DNA of 64,000 nt from Choanephora cucurbitarum (GCA_025331435.1 JAIWNI010000029.1:62001-126000), one strand, 5' to 3'; counted from the stretch's first letter, positions 46,392 through 57,282 are shown. Notes: generated from the letters alone by a model not told the origin. A program made the numbers and translations.

Positions 46392-46985
46392 TCAAATAAG
46401 GGAACTAAGGTGAAAATATATACCTTTCAAATTGTAGATACAATTCGCCTTGAAAAAGAGAATCATTCCAAAGAAAGTGATTAGAAACTCCTTTTTCATT
46501 ACCACAGAGTCTTGAAAGAGTACTATGCGCAATTGCAGGAATTCATCAGCCACAGTTGATGATTCAAGTACCTCGCCCTTTGCTAGTTTTTTGAGCCAGT
46601 CATCGACATAAAGATACACCTTCTTGCACAAGTCTTCAGAGGAAACGATTGTAGCACGAACCAAATAGAGCTGTCCTACCTCAGAGGCATAGCCAGCCAG
46701 AGTTCTGAGAGCCTCTCTTGACAATTGGGTGAGATAGTTGTTCATCAATGCGGAATTGTTCCAACGACCTAAACGACGGATAGCCGCTTCACTGATTCCA
46801 AGCATTTCTGCCATACGTGAGCCAAACCCTCTCATTGCATGAGTCTTTGCGTTACTATGAATGGTCACAGCCTTGAAGGCATTCTTGATAGAGCGCAAGT
46901 GATGATCACAGGAAATGACCTTTTTAGAGCTCTGTCTTAAACTTTTCAATTTGATATCAAACCAATTTTTTTGATTATGACAACA
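46392..46985 (-). pseudogene. Broken Crypton/Ndc10-like tyrosine recombinase
   Basis: The frame carries the C-terminal catalytic part of a tyrosine recombinase of the Crypton/Ndc10 type: KTHAMRGFGSRMAEMLGIS (His-x-x-Arg), then IRRLGRWNNSALMNNYL (Gly-Arg-Trp and the candidate nucleophile Tyr), followed by REALRTLAGY. The N-terminal part with the first catalytic Arg is missing; upstream frame stops at about 46985, close to the left edge of the Fanzor frame. A 1-nt shift near 46489 is likely, since the expected continuation (SNHFLWNDSLFQGELYLQFE) is in another frame. It is therefore truncated and probably inactive. Confidence 0.7.
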
Positions 46986-47001
46986 GAGTCACTAGGGTCC
47001 T

Positions 47002-48846
47002 TTGGAATATATCAATCATGAAGATGCTGTCTTCAATGCCTTTTTCAGGATCGATAGGATACAACAGTTATGCAGAAAACGTAAACTGATTTTTGCTCAT
47101 CATCTTCATTTGCTGCCTGGTGGAAAGTATGTCAAAATCCTTAGAATCAAAGAAAATTCGCCCATGAAGCAGACTGCTGATGTAACGGGCCAAAAGCGTC
47201 AGTACAACATTCCTGAATCAACCTGGCAAGATATTCTCAATGAGCATGACAAAGACAATGAAACCTTGAGACAAGAAATTGATGGACTCTTGGTGAACAC
47301 CAACCGCTTGTTAAACCAGTTGAAAGATAGTTTTAAAGAATTCAGCGATCAAGATTTTGGTTTGCAGATCAAAACTGCCAAGCAAGGCTGGAAAACCCCA
47401 CTTAATCTTGAGCCTGAAGTTGCTGTTGTGCAAGGTAGTGATTCTGAAGAAGAGGCAGGTGTGTGTTGTCCTTAAATCGGTGAATGTATTACTGGTGTTC
47501 AGACACAAATTGCAGACATTGCAAGAACTATACAGTCTCGTATCCGACGTCCGCGTGCCAACAACGATGAAGAGTTGATTGCTGCTGCTAGAGATGAGAT
47601 CAAGGTGTACATTGATGGATTGAAGGCTGAGAGAAGTAGGTTGTTTCTGGCTATTCAACAAGTCAAGTCTGAACTGGCAGACCAGCGATACCAGCGATAC
47701 CAGCGATACCAGCTACATATTCGCAGAAGAGCATTAAATTTGACAAGAAGAGATCAAAAAGCGCCCAGACAAACCAAAGCACTGCAGCAGATCACAGGGC
47801 AGCCTGCAATTACTAAAGCTAAAGATATGGAACTGATGGGTGACGCTGTTACCATTGCTAAAATTTTTACCTTCTCCGGCACAGACAATGGTGTTGTCAA
47901 AATGACTGAATCAGTGCCAGTTTCCATTCAAAAATACGTTTACCATCTGAAGCTCTACAACAGGTTTTCTGCTTTGACTACTACTGAAGAACAAGAAGAA
48001 GAATTTCAGCTTTTGTCATCGTCCACTGTCATCAATGCTGAAAATATTGACTTTGGAAGCCAAAACTTGAACTACAGACACAAGCTTGCTGCTTTAAAAG
48101 CGAATGATGTGAATTTGATTCAAGTTGAGAAGGTGTTGTCCGAAAAAAGTATATCCAATGCAAGTTCCGTAGAAGCAATCCAGATAAACTACCAATTTTT
48201 GCAAGCCAATAGGCAGATAGTCAGGAACTTTTATGATTCTCCACAAAGATCTAAACAGGCCATGAAGCAGGAATACTTTACCAAGAAAACCAAGGACCGC
48301 CTTTGCTCTCGTGAAAGGGGATTGATGAATCCTAATTCGAAAAAGAAAGATGTCAAGAAGAAAGGGAAAGAAACACAAAGAAAGAACCTGTTGATGATGA
48401 TTAGTGATCGTGGCTTTGGGATAAGTTCCAGAATTAGAGGACATCTTAGATATGGTGGTATTTGGAAGCAAGATCAGCATGCAAGGTATACGACTGTCTG
48501 TATCACAAATGAAAACTATATTTCCCAGACTTGTTTGTATTGTTTCAACAAGCTCGCTCATGCAAGATCGCACATTATCAAACAAGACAAAATAACTTAT
48601 AGAGAAATCAAAGGTGCCTTTATCTGCTATAATTCCAAGTGCCCTTCTGCTCGTCACGGTCGTAACACAACCTCCAGAGATAAAGTGTCTGCCCTAGCTA
48701 TTGCTATTTCCGGAATTACAACTTTGCTGTTCCAACAAACTCTTCCCGCATTCTCAAGAACCATCAGTCACTCCAACACTGATTTCAATCGCAGAACAGC
48801 ATCCTTCTGTACAAGAAGCGGTATATTGGCTGCGCGCAAAGCGTGA
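47002..48846 (+). CDS. Fanzor-type (TnpB-like) RNA-guided nuclease, N-terminus possibly truncated
   Basis: The C-terminal half has the RuvC/zinc-ribbon layout of Fanzor1 proteins, eukaryotic relatives of TnpB. The RuvC-I Asp is in FSGTDNGVVKM (47884-47886). DRGFGISSRIRGHLRYGGIW precedes NENYISQTCLYC, with a Glu (48511-48513) at the shifted position described for Fanzors. The zinc ribbon is CLYC plus CYNSKC, and the RuvC-III Asp is in TTSRDKVSALAIAIS (48679-48681). An in-frame TAA at 47473 interrupts the frame. A 57-nt intron at 47459-47515 (GTGTGT to TTGCAG) removes it and keeps the frame, giving about 595 residues. There is no in-frame ATG before 47164, so the start is in a lost or unseen exon. 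An RYQ triple repeat lies near 47686-47712. An IS630-like transposase follows on the same strand. Confidence 0.8.
47683..47716 (+). repeat. 9-bp tandem repeat inside Fanzor gene
   Basis: The unit CAGCGATAC is repeated about 3.5 times and encodes the peptide repeat QRY. Confidence 0.9.
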
Positions 48847-48950
48847 TGAGCAAGTTGTAAGTGTTACATAGACTTTATCTGTCTTACAATACTAAATCTT
48901 CTCTCCCTCCTGGACATGACAGTTTTGCCTAAAACTAGAAACCCAAAATG

Positions 48951-48969
48951 TGCCCTCCTCGTTAAGCTA
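48951..48969 (+). repeat. 19-bp direct repeat, copy 1
   Basis: The word TGCCCTCCTCGTTAAGCTA occurs here and again at 49127-49145, exactly 176 bp apart, in the spacer between the Fanzor and transposase genes. Confidence 0.9.
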
Positions 48970-49126
48970 TGAACAGTACTCGGAAAACATATAAATATCT
49001 TCATATTTTAATTGAATAAACTCAACCTTTGTTCTGCCCAAAAGTCTCAGATATAACTAGCGTTCCATAAGCTATCCTTTGTGCCTTCTAAGCAGCGAAT
49101 CGGCTGGTTATTCAACCACCGATCTC

Positions 49127-49145
49127 TGCCCTCCTCGTTAAGCTA
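49127..49145 (+). repeat. 19-bp direct repeat, copy 2
   Basis: Perfect second copy of the word at 48951-48969, just before the transposase open frame. Confidence 0.9.
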
Positions 49146-49257
49146 AGCTGTGACTCCTTCTAGGGCCGTTTTGGGTCAAAATTTTAATCTCTCACATTGT
49201 AACATCGTCTTTATTCTAAAAAGAAAGAAAAATACGACTTGGGCCTATCAAGAGATT

Positions 49258-50592
49258 ATGTCCCAGCAAGCAGAGAGCTCTCGTTTAGCGTCCGGTTTGC
49301 TCGAAGTTGCAGAAAACTCTCTTCCTTTTACTTCGAGCAAAGTAATGGGGTTGAAGGAGACAGTTATGCAAAGCATTAGCGATTCTTGTCATCAGGCCAG
49401 TCCTTTAGTTTCAAACGGAGAAGATATTTCTTCAAAAACCATACCTTCTTCTGTTGATCTTGCTACTTCAACTACAGTGCAGACACGCAAGGCGCCGAGC
49501 AAGCGAAACTGCGAATACAAAAAATATGACGACCAGCAAATCACTGACTATATCAATTTAATTACTGAAGGTGTATCAGTAAAAGAGGCAGCCCAAAGAC
49601 TGAACATCACAATCAACACAGCTTATCGCTATAGGAAGATGTGGAACAAAGGCGGTGTGACACCTGTAAGAAACAAAAGAGGGCCAGCAGAAGGTGCCAT
49701 GTCTAAATTGAAAGAAGAGCATACTAGATTTATTATACATTATATCGACAATGAAAAAAAAGATGGTGCTCTGATGCATATACGTGAAGCTCTTCAAAAA
49801 GAGTTTCCCGGGCTGGAAGTCTCTTGCTCTGCACTACATAGACACATGAAATCCAAATGCGCCATCAGTTTAAAGCGAATTCATCTAGCACCTGAAACAC
49901 GGAACGATACTGAGCTTATTGCTGCTATCGAAACTTGGCTGGCCAGTAAAGATATGGATTTGGAGAAAAACTGCGTATTCGTGGGGGAAGCCGTTTATAG
50001 TTTGCATACCTCTCGTCACCATGGTTGGAAGAACCGGAACAAGGCAGACAATGTTGTTCTTCCACTCAATCAGCAACGCAACGATTCCGCAGGCGGCACA
50101 AATATTCATATTTTGGGCGCTATCTCAGCTAAAGGTGTTATTAATGTGTCGACTCGAAAGGGGAAAATGCAGAAACATGCCGAAAGAGACGACAGAGACG
50201 CACTGACAACAGTCTCTCATGAATGCGATCAATATGTTGCTTATTTAATGAACGTGCTAAACATATTGGACAGCCATCATTTGAATGGATTCTATCTTTT
50301 AATGGATGATGCTCACATCAAAGATCCGCTGGCAGTCAAGTCAAAAATTGAAGAGCGAGGGTACAAGTGTGCCTTCCTACCTACTGTACTACCCTTCCCT
50401 AATCCTATTGAAAAGTTCTGGATAAAAACATTAACTAGCGTTGATCGCTCTCCGTTGATTCAAGCTGATGTCAGCAATCGAATTGCACAAGCATGTTTGA
50501 GTATAACTCCAAACGATTGTTGCGAATGGATTCAGCAATCTGTTCCCTATTCCCCACTTCGCTTATCTTCGGTAGGTAGAGGTATACTCTAG
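49258..50592 (+). CDS. IS630/Tc1-like transposase with first catalytic Asp replaced by Gly
   Basis: The ATG at 49258 gives 444 residues; the open frame extends upstream to 49150 without an ATG. A helix-turn-helix (ITEGVSVKEAAQRLNITINTAY, near residues 102-123) precedes an IS630-type DDE domain. Where the family reads FVDEAGF the sequence has VFVGEAVYSLH, with GGG (Gly) in place of the Asp codon at residue 243. The second Asp (residue 350, LLMDDAHI) and Glu (residue 385, FPNPIEKFW) are intact with 34 residues between. GWKNRNKA and HILGAISAKGVI also match the family. Without the first Asp it should be catalytically inactive. The frame is otherwise undamaged, so recent inactivation or domestication are both possible. 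No flanking TIRs were found by eye. Confidence 0.85.
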   Translation: MSQQAESSRLASGLLEVAENSLPFTSSKVMGLKETVMQSISDSCHQASPLVSNGEDISSKTIPSSVDLATSTTVQTRKAPSKRNCEYKKYDDQQITDYINLITEGVSVKEAAQRLNITINTAYRYRKMWNKGGVTPVRNKRGPAEGAMSKLKEEHTRFIIHYIDNEKKDGALMHIREALQKEFPGLEVSCSALHRHMKSKCAISLKRIHLAPETRNDTELIAAIETWLASKDMDLEKNCVFVGEAVYSLHTSRHHGWKNRNKADNVVLPLNQQRNDSAGGTNIHILGAISAKGVINVSTRKGKMQKHAERDDRDALTTVSHECDQYVAYLMNVLNILDSHHLNGFYLLMDDAHIKDPLAVKSKIEERGYKCAFLPTVLPFPNPIEKFWIKTLTSVDRSPLIQADVSNRIAQACLSITPNDCCEWIQQSVPYSPLRLSSVGRGIL

Positions 50593-50945
50593 ACAGATTA
50601 AAAAACTGTTGCTATTACTCAACCCATATGCCCTTTGTATATCTTTTGTTTTTCTGCATTAATCCATCCTCATTCCATCCATATTGCACATTTCCTTACA
50701 TGTCTCATTTACAAATTCTTGTTATAATAAATTAATTAACACTTTGCTTTTATCTATCCTGCAACCTTACGAGGATCGAGATATAGCTAGAGCAGCACAA
50801 GAAATAACACATGTATAACAAAGCCAGACTAGATGTGTAATAGTAAAATATGTGAATGTATAAGAGAATAGAAAAAAGATATAGTGCGTTTTGAGAGAGA
50901 AGGGACGTAAAGTGTAGAAAAGTGGGTGACAAAACAAGAGAAAAT
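50593..50945. other. Intergenic between transposase and PAT1
   Basis: This 353-bp AT-rich spacer has no gene. No inverted copy of the Fanzor left flank was found here. Confidence 0.4.
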
Positions 50946-53900
50946 TTACATAGGAACTGACACTTGTGAAGCATCAAGTCCTAAAGCATGCAAGAACAAG
51001 TTGACGTTAGAGATACGATGACTAGCTTGATCAAGGGGAAGTCGGTTTCTTTTTGCAAATACAATATTATCCATCACACGATCCCTAAAAGATCGACAGT
51101 CAAGCAGGTTAGGTTTTCTAATTATATCCATCGTATACATATATAGTGCAATTCATGCCTACCTGACTTCTGTAACAAGGATATGTTGTTGATCCATAGA
51201 AGCACCAACAGCCATAGCAGCCAAAAATTGCCACACATACATATCGTCTACAGCAAGTGATAATTGCATCATGGGCGTGTTGGGATTAAGAGGGACCAAG
51301 TAGTACAGGGAAGGGAATATAGAAAGATAACGACCTTTAAGTGAAGCAAATAGATTATTGTAAAGTTCTTGCCAGCGGCCAACCTCCTCAGGCGTAGGTG
51401 GAGGCAATCCATGTAATGAACCGCCACCTTGTTTCAAGATTTCAGCGCGAGATAAAAGCATGGTTAAGAAGGCTAGGCCAGGCTTTGTCTGAGCAACCAA
51501 TCCAATATCATTCTTTTCCAGGAATAGTTGAAGTAAACCAATGACAATACGGATAGGAGCTTCTGCAATGAAAGCCAAAAGATGAGGAGCAGTAGCGTTC
51601 ATAAACAACTCAACTTCATCAAATAACACAAAGGCCTGCTTCTTGGCTTCGTCCACGTTTGCTACAGCAGTACCAGGATATATAACATGACGACACACCT
51701 GAAGCTTACTGAAATGAACTATGAGCACAGTCAAGAGAGCCAAGTTTTGATCATGATTCAATTGACGAACGATTCGAGGAATTAGCTTTTTGCCCTTAGC
51801 TATAGCAAGCAGAGCAATCAAAAAGGGTGATTCAGAGTGCTCGGTCAAACGCAAAGACTTCCAGAGCTTTTCTACCTTGGCTGAAAGTTTTTCATTGAAA
51901 ATCTCAGTAGAATCCTTCTTTTGATCTTGCTGCTGTTGTTCTTCTGAATGGTCAGTATCTTGCTGTTCCGTACGGGGAGGGCCTTGACGACGCATTTCTT
52001 CAATCTCAAGAACGGTAGTGTACATGTCTTCAGTCATCTTAAGAACCTGTCTCTTATCATAAGCAGCTGACTTATAAGCATGGTCGCCCATACCACTTGT
52101 TGAAGTAGCATGCATAGCGCTAGCATCGTTAGTAGCCATAATCGAGCTTGCATTAGCTGCGTTAGGGGCAGAGGTAGCTGATGCTGATAAGTTGGAGGCA
52201 GTCGTGTTACCTGGTTCTGCTTTGGTGTTGCTTGAATCACCACTGACATGATGGGCAGTGTTGGCTGAAGGTACCTGCAGTACTTGGCGAGGGTTGCGAA
52301 CAGTCAGCGATGTAATCTTACCAAGAGCACCTTCCAAAGACACTTGCGTCTGCTTGGGGCGACGTTTAGCATCATTGACAATGCGCTGCAATTGTTGCTG
52401 CATACGTTGCATCATATTATCATCGCGACGTCCACGTCCATTGCGATTACCCTCATTACTACCGCTGTTGTGATGAGCTGCTATCATGTTGGGCTGCAAG
52501 GGCATACCAGGTCGATGGCGAAGGGTTGTGTATACTTGGTAGTAAAAGTCATCAGCATAAGGATCACCGCTAGCTAGTTGAGAGAGTTGAATACGGTTTA
52601 CGACATCCTTATCATGTTGGGTCATAAGGCCATCGTATTGAGACTATAACAAGAGGTATAAAAGAAATGGTTGGCTGTAGCCCTTACATACTTTTGAAAT
52701 AAAGGTTACCTTGCGTTGCAATTCTCTGCGCTTTACCTCTCTTGCTACTGAAAGCTGTTGTTCCTTCAACTCTTGCTGCTGTTTCATGGCCAACAGTTGC
52801 ATTGGATCAGGTTGAGTTGCTGGATAGCCAAAAGGTTGTTGAGGTTGAGGAGGGGCTTGTGGCTGTTGTTGTTGTTGAGGTGGCATAGGACCTCCACCAG
52901 CAAGCACAGCTTCCAATTCTGCCAAGCTCAATGTCTTACCATTGGGAATAGGAGGCTGAGGGGCTGCGGTAGAAAGAGGTTCATTGTTGCCACGATAACG
53001 GTGAGCAGCCTGCTGTCTTTGAATATCAGCCTCGATATCTTCCAGCGTGACAGGACGGCGTTGTTGCTGCTGTTGCTGTTGTTGAAGAGGATATCCTGCT
53101 GAAATTGTAGGAGACATGAAAGGAGGAACAGGTTGTTGCTGAGGTTGTTGTGGCTGCTGTTGGGGATGAATAGCTTGTCTATTAGCAGAAGAAAAAGGAG
53201 ACAAACTATTTTGGCTACCTATATAATTATTGTATTAGACCACAACATCTCCTAGACACTTCTTTTAATATCTCTTACTGGGTGAAAGCCCACCGCCAAA
53301 ATTACCCCAAATTGACTTAGAGGTTGCCATGGGAGAAGCCTATGGTATTGCAGAAATTCAAAAATGAGTTATCTTCTGACATATGTGTGCCATTTCCAAC
53401 TTACTTCTCCAAAACTTCTGCCAATACCTGATGGTGATTGGCGCACTGGGGCAACAGCCCAAGGGTTACGGAATCCACCTTGATGTGCTAAAATTTCGAA
53501 CCTAAGAGTCTAAACAGACAATTTTGCTTTACTACTCTCCCTCTTACCTTGAGGATCATCATGATGCTTTCGTTTAACAAAAAATGCCTCTTCTTCAGAA
53601 ATACCGGCTTGAAAGCGCTGCGTATTACCAGAAAAGTCGAAATCTTGGTCTGTTCAGGAAAAAAGAGAAAAGTACGCGTCAACCATCAAAGTAAAGTACA
53701 CAAGACAATCTCGTGATTCCCTTTGAGCTCAGGAAGTATAGTTTGTAACTTACCAATAGGTGCGTCACCAAAAGTTAGCATGTTGTTGTCGTCACCCTCT
53801 TCTATGAGCTGATCACCGAGTCCATCATGAATTTCCTCATGCTCTTGGTCATCCACTCCGAGTTCATGACGCAAGGCTGCAAAATCATAAACAGCTTCTG

Positions 53901-54021
53901 TATGATCATACGCCTGAGAGTGTTCAAGGGCTTTGTTGTTTTGTTTGCCTTGTTCGGTCAATGCGTGCATCTCTTCCTCACTCAAAGGCGGCAAGTTGGT
54001 GTTAAAACTAAATAAACACAT
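50946..54021 (-). CDS. PAT1: Pat1 mRNA-decapping activator
   Basis: Pat1 links deadenylated mRNA, Lsm1-7 and the Dcp2/Dhh1 machinery in P-bodies. Seven exons (53754-54021, 53548-53649, 53405-53487, 53279-53339, 52710-53218, 51163-52643, 50946-51084) join in frame to 880 residues. The N-terminus (FSFNTNLPPLSEEE, then an acidic stretch) matches the Dhh1-binding FDF-like start of the family. The middle is Gln/Pro-rich with several polyglutamine runs. The conserved core begins MTQHDKDVVNRIQLSQLA and DPYADDFYYQVY, followed by the C-terminal helical superhelix (SPFLIALLAIAKGKKLIPRI, ILVTEVRDRVMDNI). The protein ends SQVSVPM. Identity rests on the core motif and length. Confidence 0.93.
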
Positions 54022-54676
54022 GTTTAGTCACATTGCCATCCAGCTTCTTCTTGTACTTTTCTTCTGTTTTACCCAAAAAACGAGTCGCCCATGGGTTAAT
54101 TATTTCGTTGCTTGTTTTATGTTTGACTTGGCTGTTTCTTTTTGTGTTGAAAAAAGAGAGAGAAGGTTTTTGGAACAAAAAGGAAAGAAAAGGCGGCAAT
54201 GAACTACACCAAAATGAAATGAAAAATATTTTGTAAATCCCGCTCATTTTTGGATTAAAAATACAATTGAACGCATGAGATGTTTTTTTTTCGTAAAGAC
54301 ATAAGAAGACAAAGCATACGCTTACACTTTACAACAATGGGCGTTGTAATATTCTAGCTTCATACATTCCGAAATTATGTACAAAATATTGCAAGACTTT
54401 GAAATAAAGACAACTACCTCCATTGTGATTAATAAGACCCCACTATGTCCATGCCAACAGATGCTTGTTCCTGAACATTTAACTGACAATAACCTAAAAG
54501 AAAGACCTGGAAATAAACTACAACCAAAATGTATGCAGCACTAATTACGTATCTACTGATTGTGTCTGTTTATGGTAATAAGCGACAGCTATTTTGCCTG
54601 CATTAACTCAAGTAAATGCTATACATCTTGTAGACGAGAGAAACTGATAAAAAATAGATTTAAATCCCAGCCTTCT
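54022..54676. other. Intergenic between PAT1 and GDSL esterase
   Basis: The stretch holds the PAT1 5' region at the left and the 3' side of the esterase at the right. Frames at 54008-54247 are unconvincing. Confidence 0.45.
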
Positions 54677-56193
54677 TCATTTATTTGAAGACTGCTTGAG
54701 ATATTTAACCATATCTTGAGCCAATAAAGAATGAACATGATAGGTTGGGTGTAGATCATTTAGCCAAAAATAGCTATGTAACAGAAGTAAGTAATCATCG
54801 AGTAAACTAAACTATGTATTGCAATACAACTTACTCATCAATAGGCTTACACTTTCGCTCAATGGGATGCGACCTACAAGAAATAATTAACGTCATTGTA
54901 TTTACATGTACAACAAATTGTTAACATTATTTCACTTACCAATCTGGGCAAAATGTGTCAATGTCAGTGATGTTATATTCGTTACGATGATCCAAAACTA
55001 CGCTAAAAAACTGATGAGCATCATATTCAAAAAATAGGGCCTTGCGGTGTTTTTTTCTTAATATGTGGATCATTTGTGTTATCTTGTCGTTGAAGCCTTT
55101 GTATTTTGATACGAATTAGCAAGCCATCAATCCCATTCAACATCGAATGCCCTACTTGATACACGTTTTTGTATTTGTGCTTCATATGTTGCGTTTTGCC
55201 ACAAGGGCGCACGATCTATTGGTGGCACATTGATCAACATAAATTGGCGTTCCCCTTTCTCAACCAACTCTTCCTAACAACGCAGAACATCATATTTATA
55301 TCTGTGCATTCGTATATTTGTATAGACGTCAGCTCGTATTGCTTACCACTAACAATGTATATTGCTGCATTATATGCGAATCAAGCCTATCGGCGCGATC
55401 CCAACCATAGGTTAGATCGATATCATTGATACCCACCCAGAATGTAACAAGAGTTGATTCAGCGTTTCTTTGTTTGTTTTTATATCTATCACTAATAATA
55501 GAAGCTGTCTTCTTGCTGGGTGATACAAACAACCTGGGATACAGCTCTTGTACTTGCATATCCACATCAATGACCCTGACGACATACACATTAGTTCTTT
55601 TATATATATATATATATATTCTCTCTTCAAGCAAGTCCTCTTACGTATCTGCCTATATGATCCAGTTCAATGAATTTTTTTTAGCCACAAGCTTATACTA
55701 TATTCCTCTTTGTTCCCTCTGTATTTACCTGATGAACAAGACTATTGCTGACAGGTGCCGAGTTATAAGCGAAATCCCAGCTGATCCATTGATTGACACC
55801 TGTAAGATATACAACCCAATTAGGACCTCCAGCAGAAGTACAGTTTCTACATGCATATGTCAATGTATTCATATCTAAATAACGAGTAGTATAAGAGTCA
55901 CCAAAGGAGATGATGGTGTTGATGTTATCATAATCAAAGTTAGGCGGTATAGTATAACAGCAAAAGCCGTAGAAGAAACAGAAAAAGACAAGAGTGAAAA
56001 AGAAATGCATCATGACAGTTTTCCGTGACATTTGCTTTCTTTCTCCTTTTATTGCATTTTGTTGCTGTCGGTGTTCAAGAGACAGTGAGTCCCGACTGAC
56101 AGCAGGATTGCATTTGTAATACGTAGGAGGCAGCAGTGGTTTTGACTCACCATTACCTTCATTCTTGTTTAAAAAGCGAGCAGACAACCACAT
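54677..56193 (-). CDS. Membrane-anchored GDSL/SGNH esterase
   Basis: This is a probable carbohydrate or lipid esterase of the fungal GDSL type (CE16-like). Exons are 55729-56193, an 8-nt microexon 55645-55652, 55347-55575, 55163-55273, 54940-55040, 54835-54873 and 54677-54773, giving 349 residues. A cytosolic tail precedes one TM segment (MHFFFTLVFFCFFYGF), implying a type II membrane protein. Block I is IISFGDSYTTRY with the catalytic Ser. The block III region is FWVGINDIDLTYG (conserved Asn). The catalytic Asp and His are in WLNDLHPTYHVH. Without the microexon the first and third exons are out of phase. The 122-nt intron at 55041-55162 is longer than its neighbours and contains family-like words, so its borders are less certain. 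Confidence 0.82.
55645..55652 (-). other. 8-nt microexon of the GDSL esterase
   Basis: GCAGATAC is bounded by AG on the 5' side and GTAAGA on the 3' side (minus strand). It restores the frame between exon 1 (phase 0) and exon 3 (needs phase 2), giving HQ-ADT-VIDVD. Confidence 0.65.
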
Positions 56194-56421
56194 CCTGGGA
56201 AGAAGAAAAAAAGACAAAAGAGAAAATACCTACAAATTACTGCTTAAATTTTTTTAAAAAAACACGGTCCTCCTCTTTTATCTAAAATAACATGACTATG
56301 CCATATGATATACGATTAACAAGATACATAGAGAAAGATAAACACAGGACAAAAACTTGAGACAAACAAAAACCTTTCTCATTTTTATTTTCCTTTTTTA
56401 GGAGAAAAAATTGAATAAGCT

Positions 56422-57282
56422 TAGAACTTCATGTCGTGAGGGAATTGACCCTTAGTCAAACCGAAGGTAGAAGCCAAGTATTGACGGAGGAAAGGAGTCT
56501 TAGCGACAACTTCGAGGATAGCCTTGTCAACGAGCTTTTGGTCAGCAGCCTTGGATTCAGGGAAGGCAGCCTTCTTCTACAAAAATACGTACTTTAGCCT
56601 CTGGTTCACCAATCAAAAAATAGCAATACTTACTTCTTCACCTTGAAGGAAAGCCTTGTCAGCCTTAGCAGACTTCTTGAAGTAGGCATCGTTGAACTTC
56701 TCATCGATCTGATTCATTCAGAAAATAAGATAATAGAAAATTAGCTGACCCATACCTAAAGCACATACACAAAACTAACAAAAGAAATGTTGTTTTTTAA
56801 AATCATACCTTGAAAGCACCGATATCGAGCTTGGTGGAAGTGGCGATAACGTAAGCTTGGTTGACACGTCTCAAAGGAACACCGTTGACCTTGAAGGGAC
56901 CAGTGACAAGCAAGAGACCAGAGTCGAGTTGCTTCAAGACAACAACACGCTTACCACGGTAACGACCAGCCAAGAGGATGACAACAGTACCGGGAGTGAT
57001 GCTCTTACGGAGGACAGTCTTGGTAGGAGACTTGCGAGAGACCTTGGGTTGAGGAACATCTTCGGCGGGGTAGAAACGAGAGGCCTTTTGGGCAGGAGCA
57101 GTACGCTTACCACCGTTCTTGGCACCCTTGACTTCAACAGTCTTGTCGGCAACAGCAGCCTTAGGAGCAGCAGCGACAGCAACTTGCTTGCGCTTGTATT
57201 GAGCCTTCTTGGAGTAGGCAACAGAGCGAGAGTAGCGGGAGACGCCAGGAGCAATGAAGCTATTTCTAGGAGCGTGGGGCAT
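56422..57282 (-). CDS. RPL6: 60S ribosomal protein eL6
   Basis: The eL6 protein is built from three exons (56809-57282, 56634-56708, 56421-56576; stop TAA at 56421-56423), 234 residues. The extended basic N-terminus carries [19 protein letters not shown]. The conserved core follows: [51 protein letters not shown] and [20 protein letters not shown]. The C-terminus is [18 protein letters not shown]. Codon use is strongly biased (AAG, GCC, CGT), fitting high expression. Two introns lie in the 3' third of the gene. Confidence 0.96.

Larger units (their letters stand above)
48847..49257 (+). ncRNA. Candidate guide (omega) RNA region downstream of Fanzor
   Basis: In TnpB/Fanzor systems the guide RNA is usually encoded at or just after the 3' end of the nuclease gene. 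This non-coding stretch between the Fanzor stop and the transposase ATG (49258) contains a 19-bp direct repeat. No structure was computed, so the RNA is only a positional inference. Confidence 0.25.

Noticed and set aside
48094..48657. 187-residue antisense frame within the Fanzor gene
   Set aside because: It has no motif and the sense frame carries the RuvC and zinc-ribbon residues.
46900..50760. Search by eye for terminal inverted repeats enclosing the Fanzor-transposase pair
   Set aside because: No convincing inverted match was found between the left flank (46940-47010) and the right flank (50590-50760).
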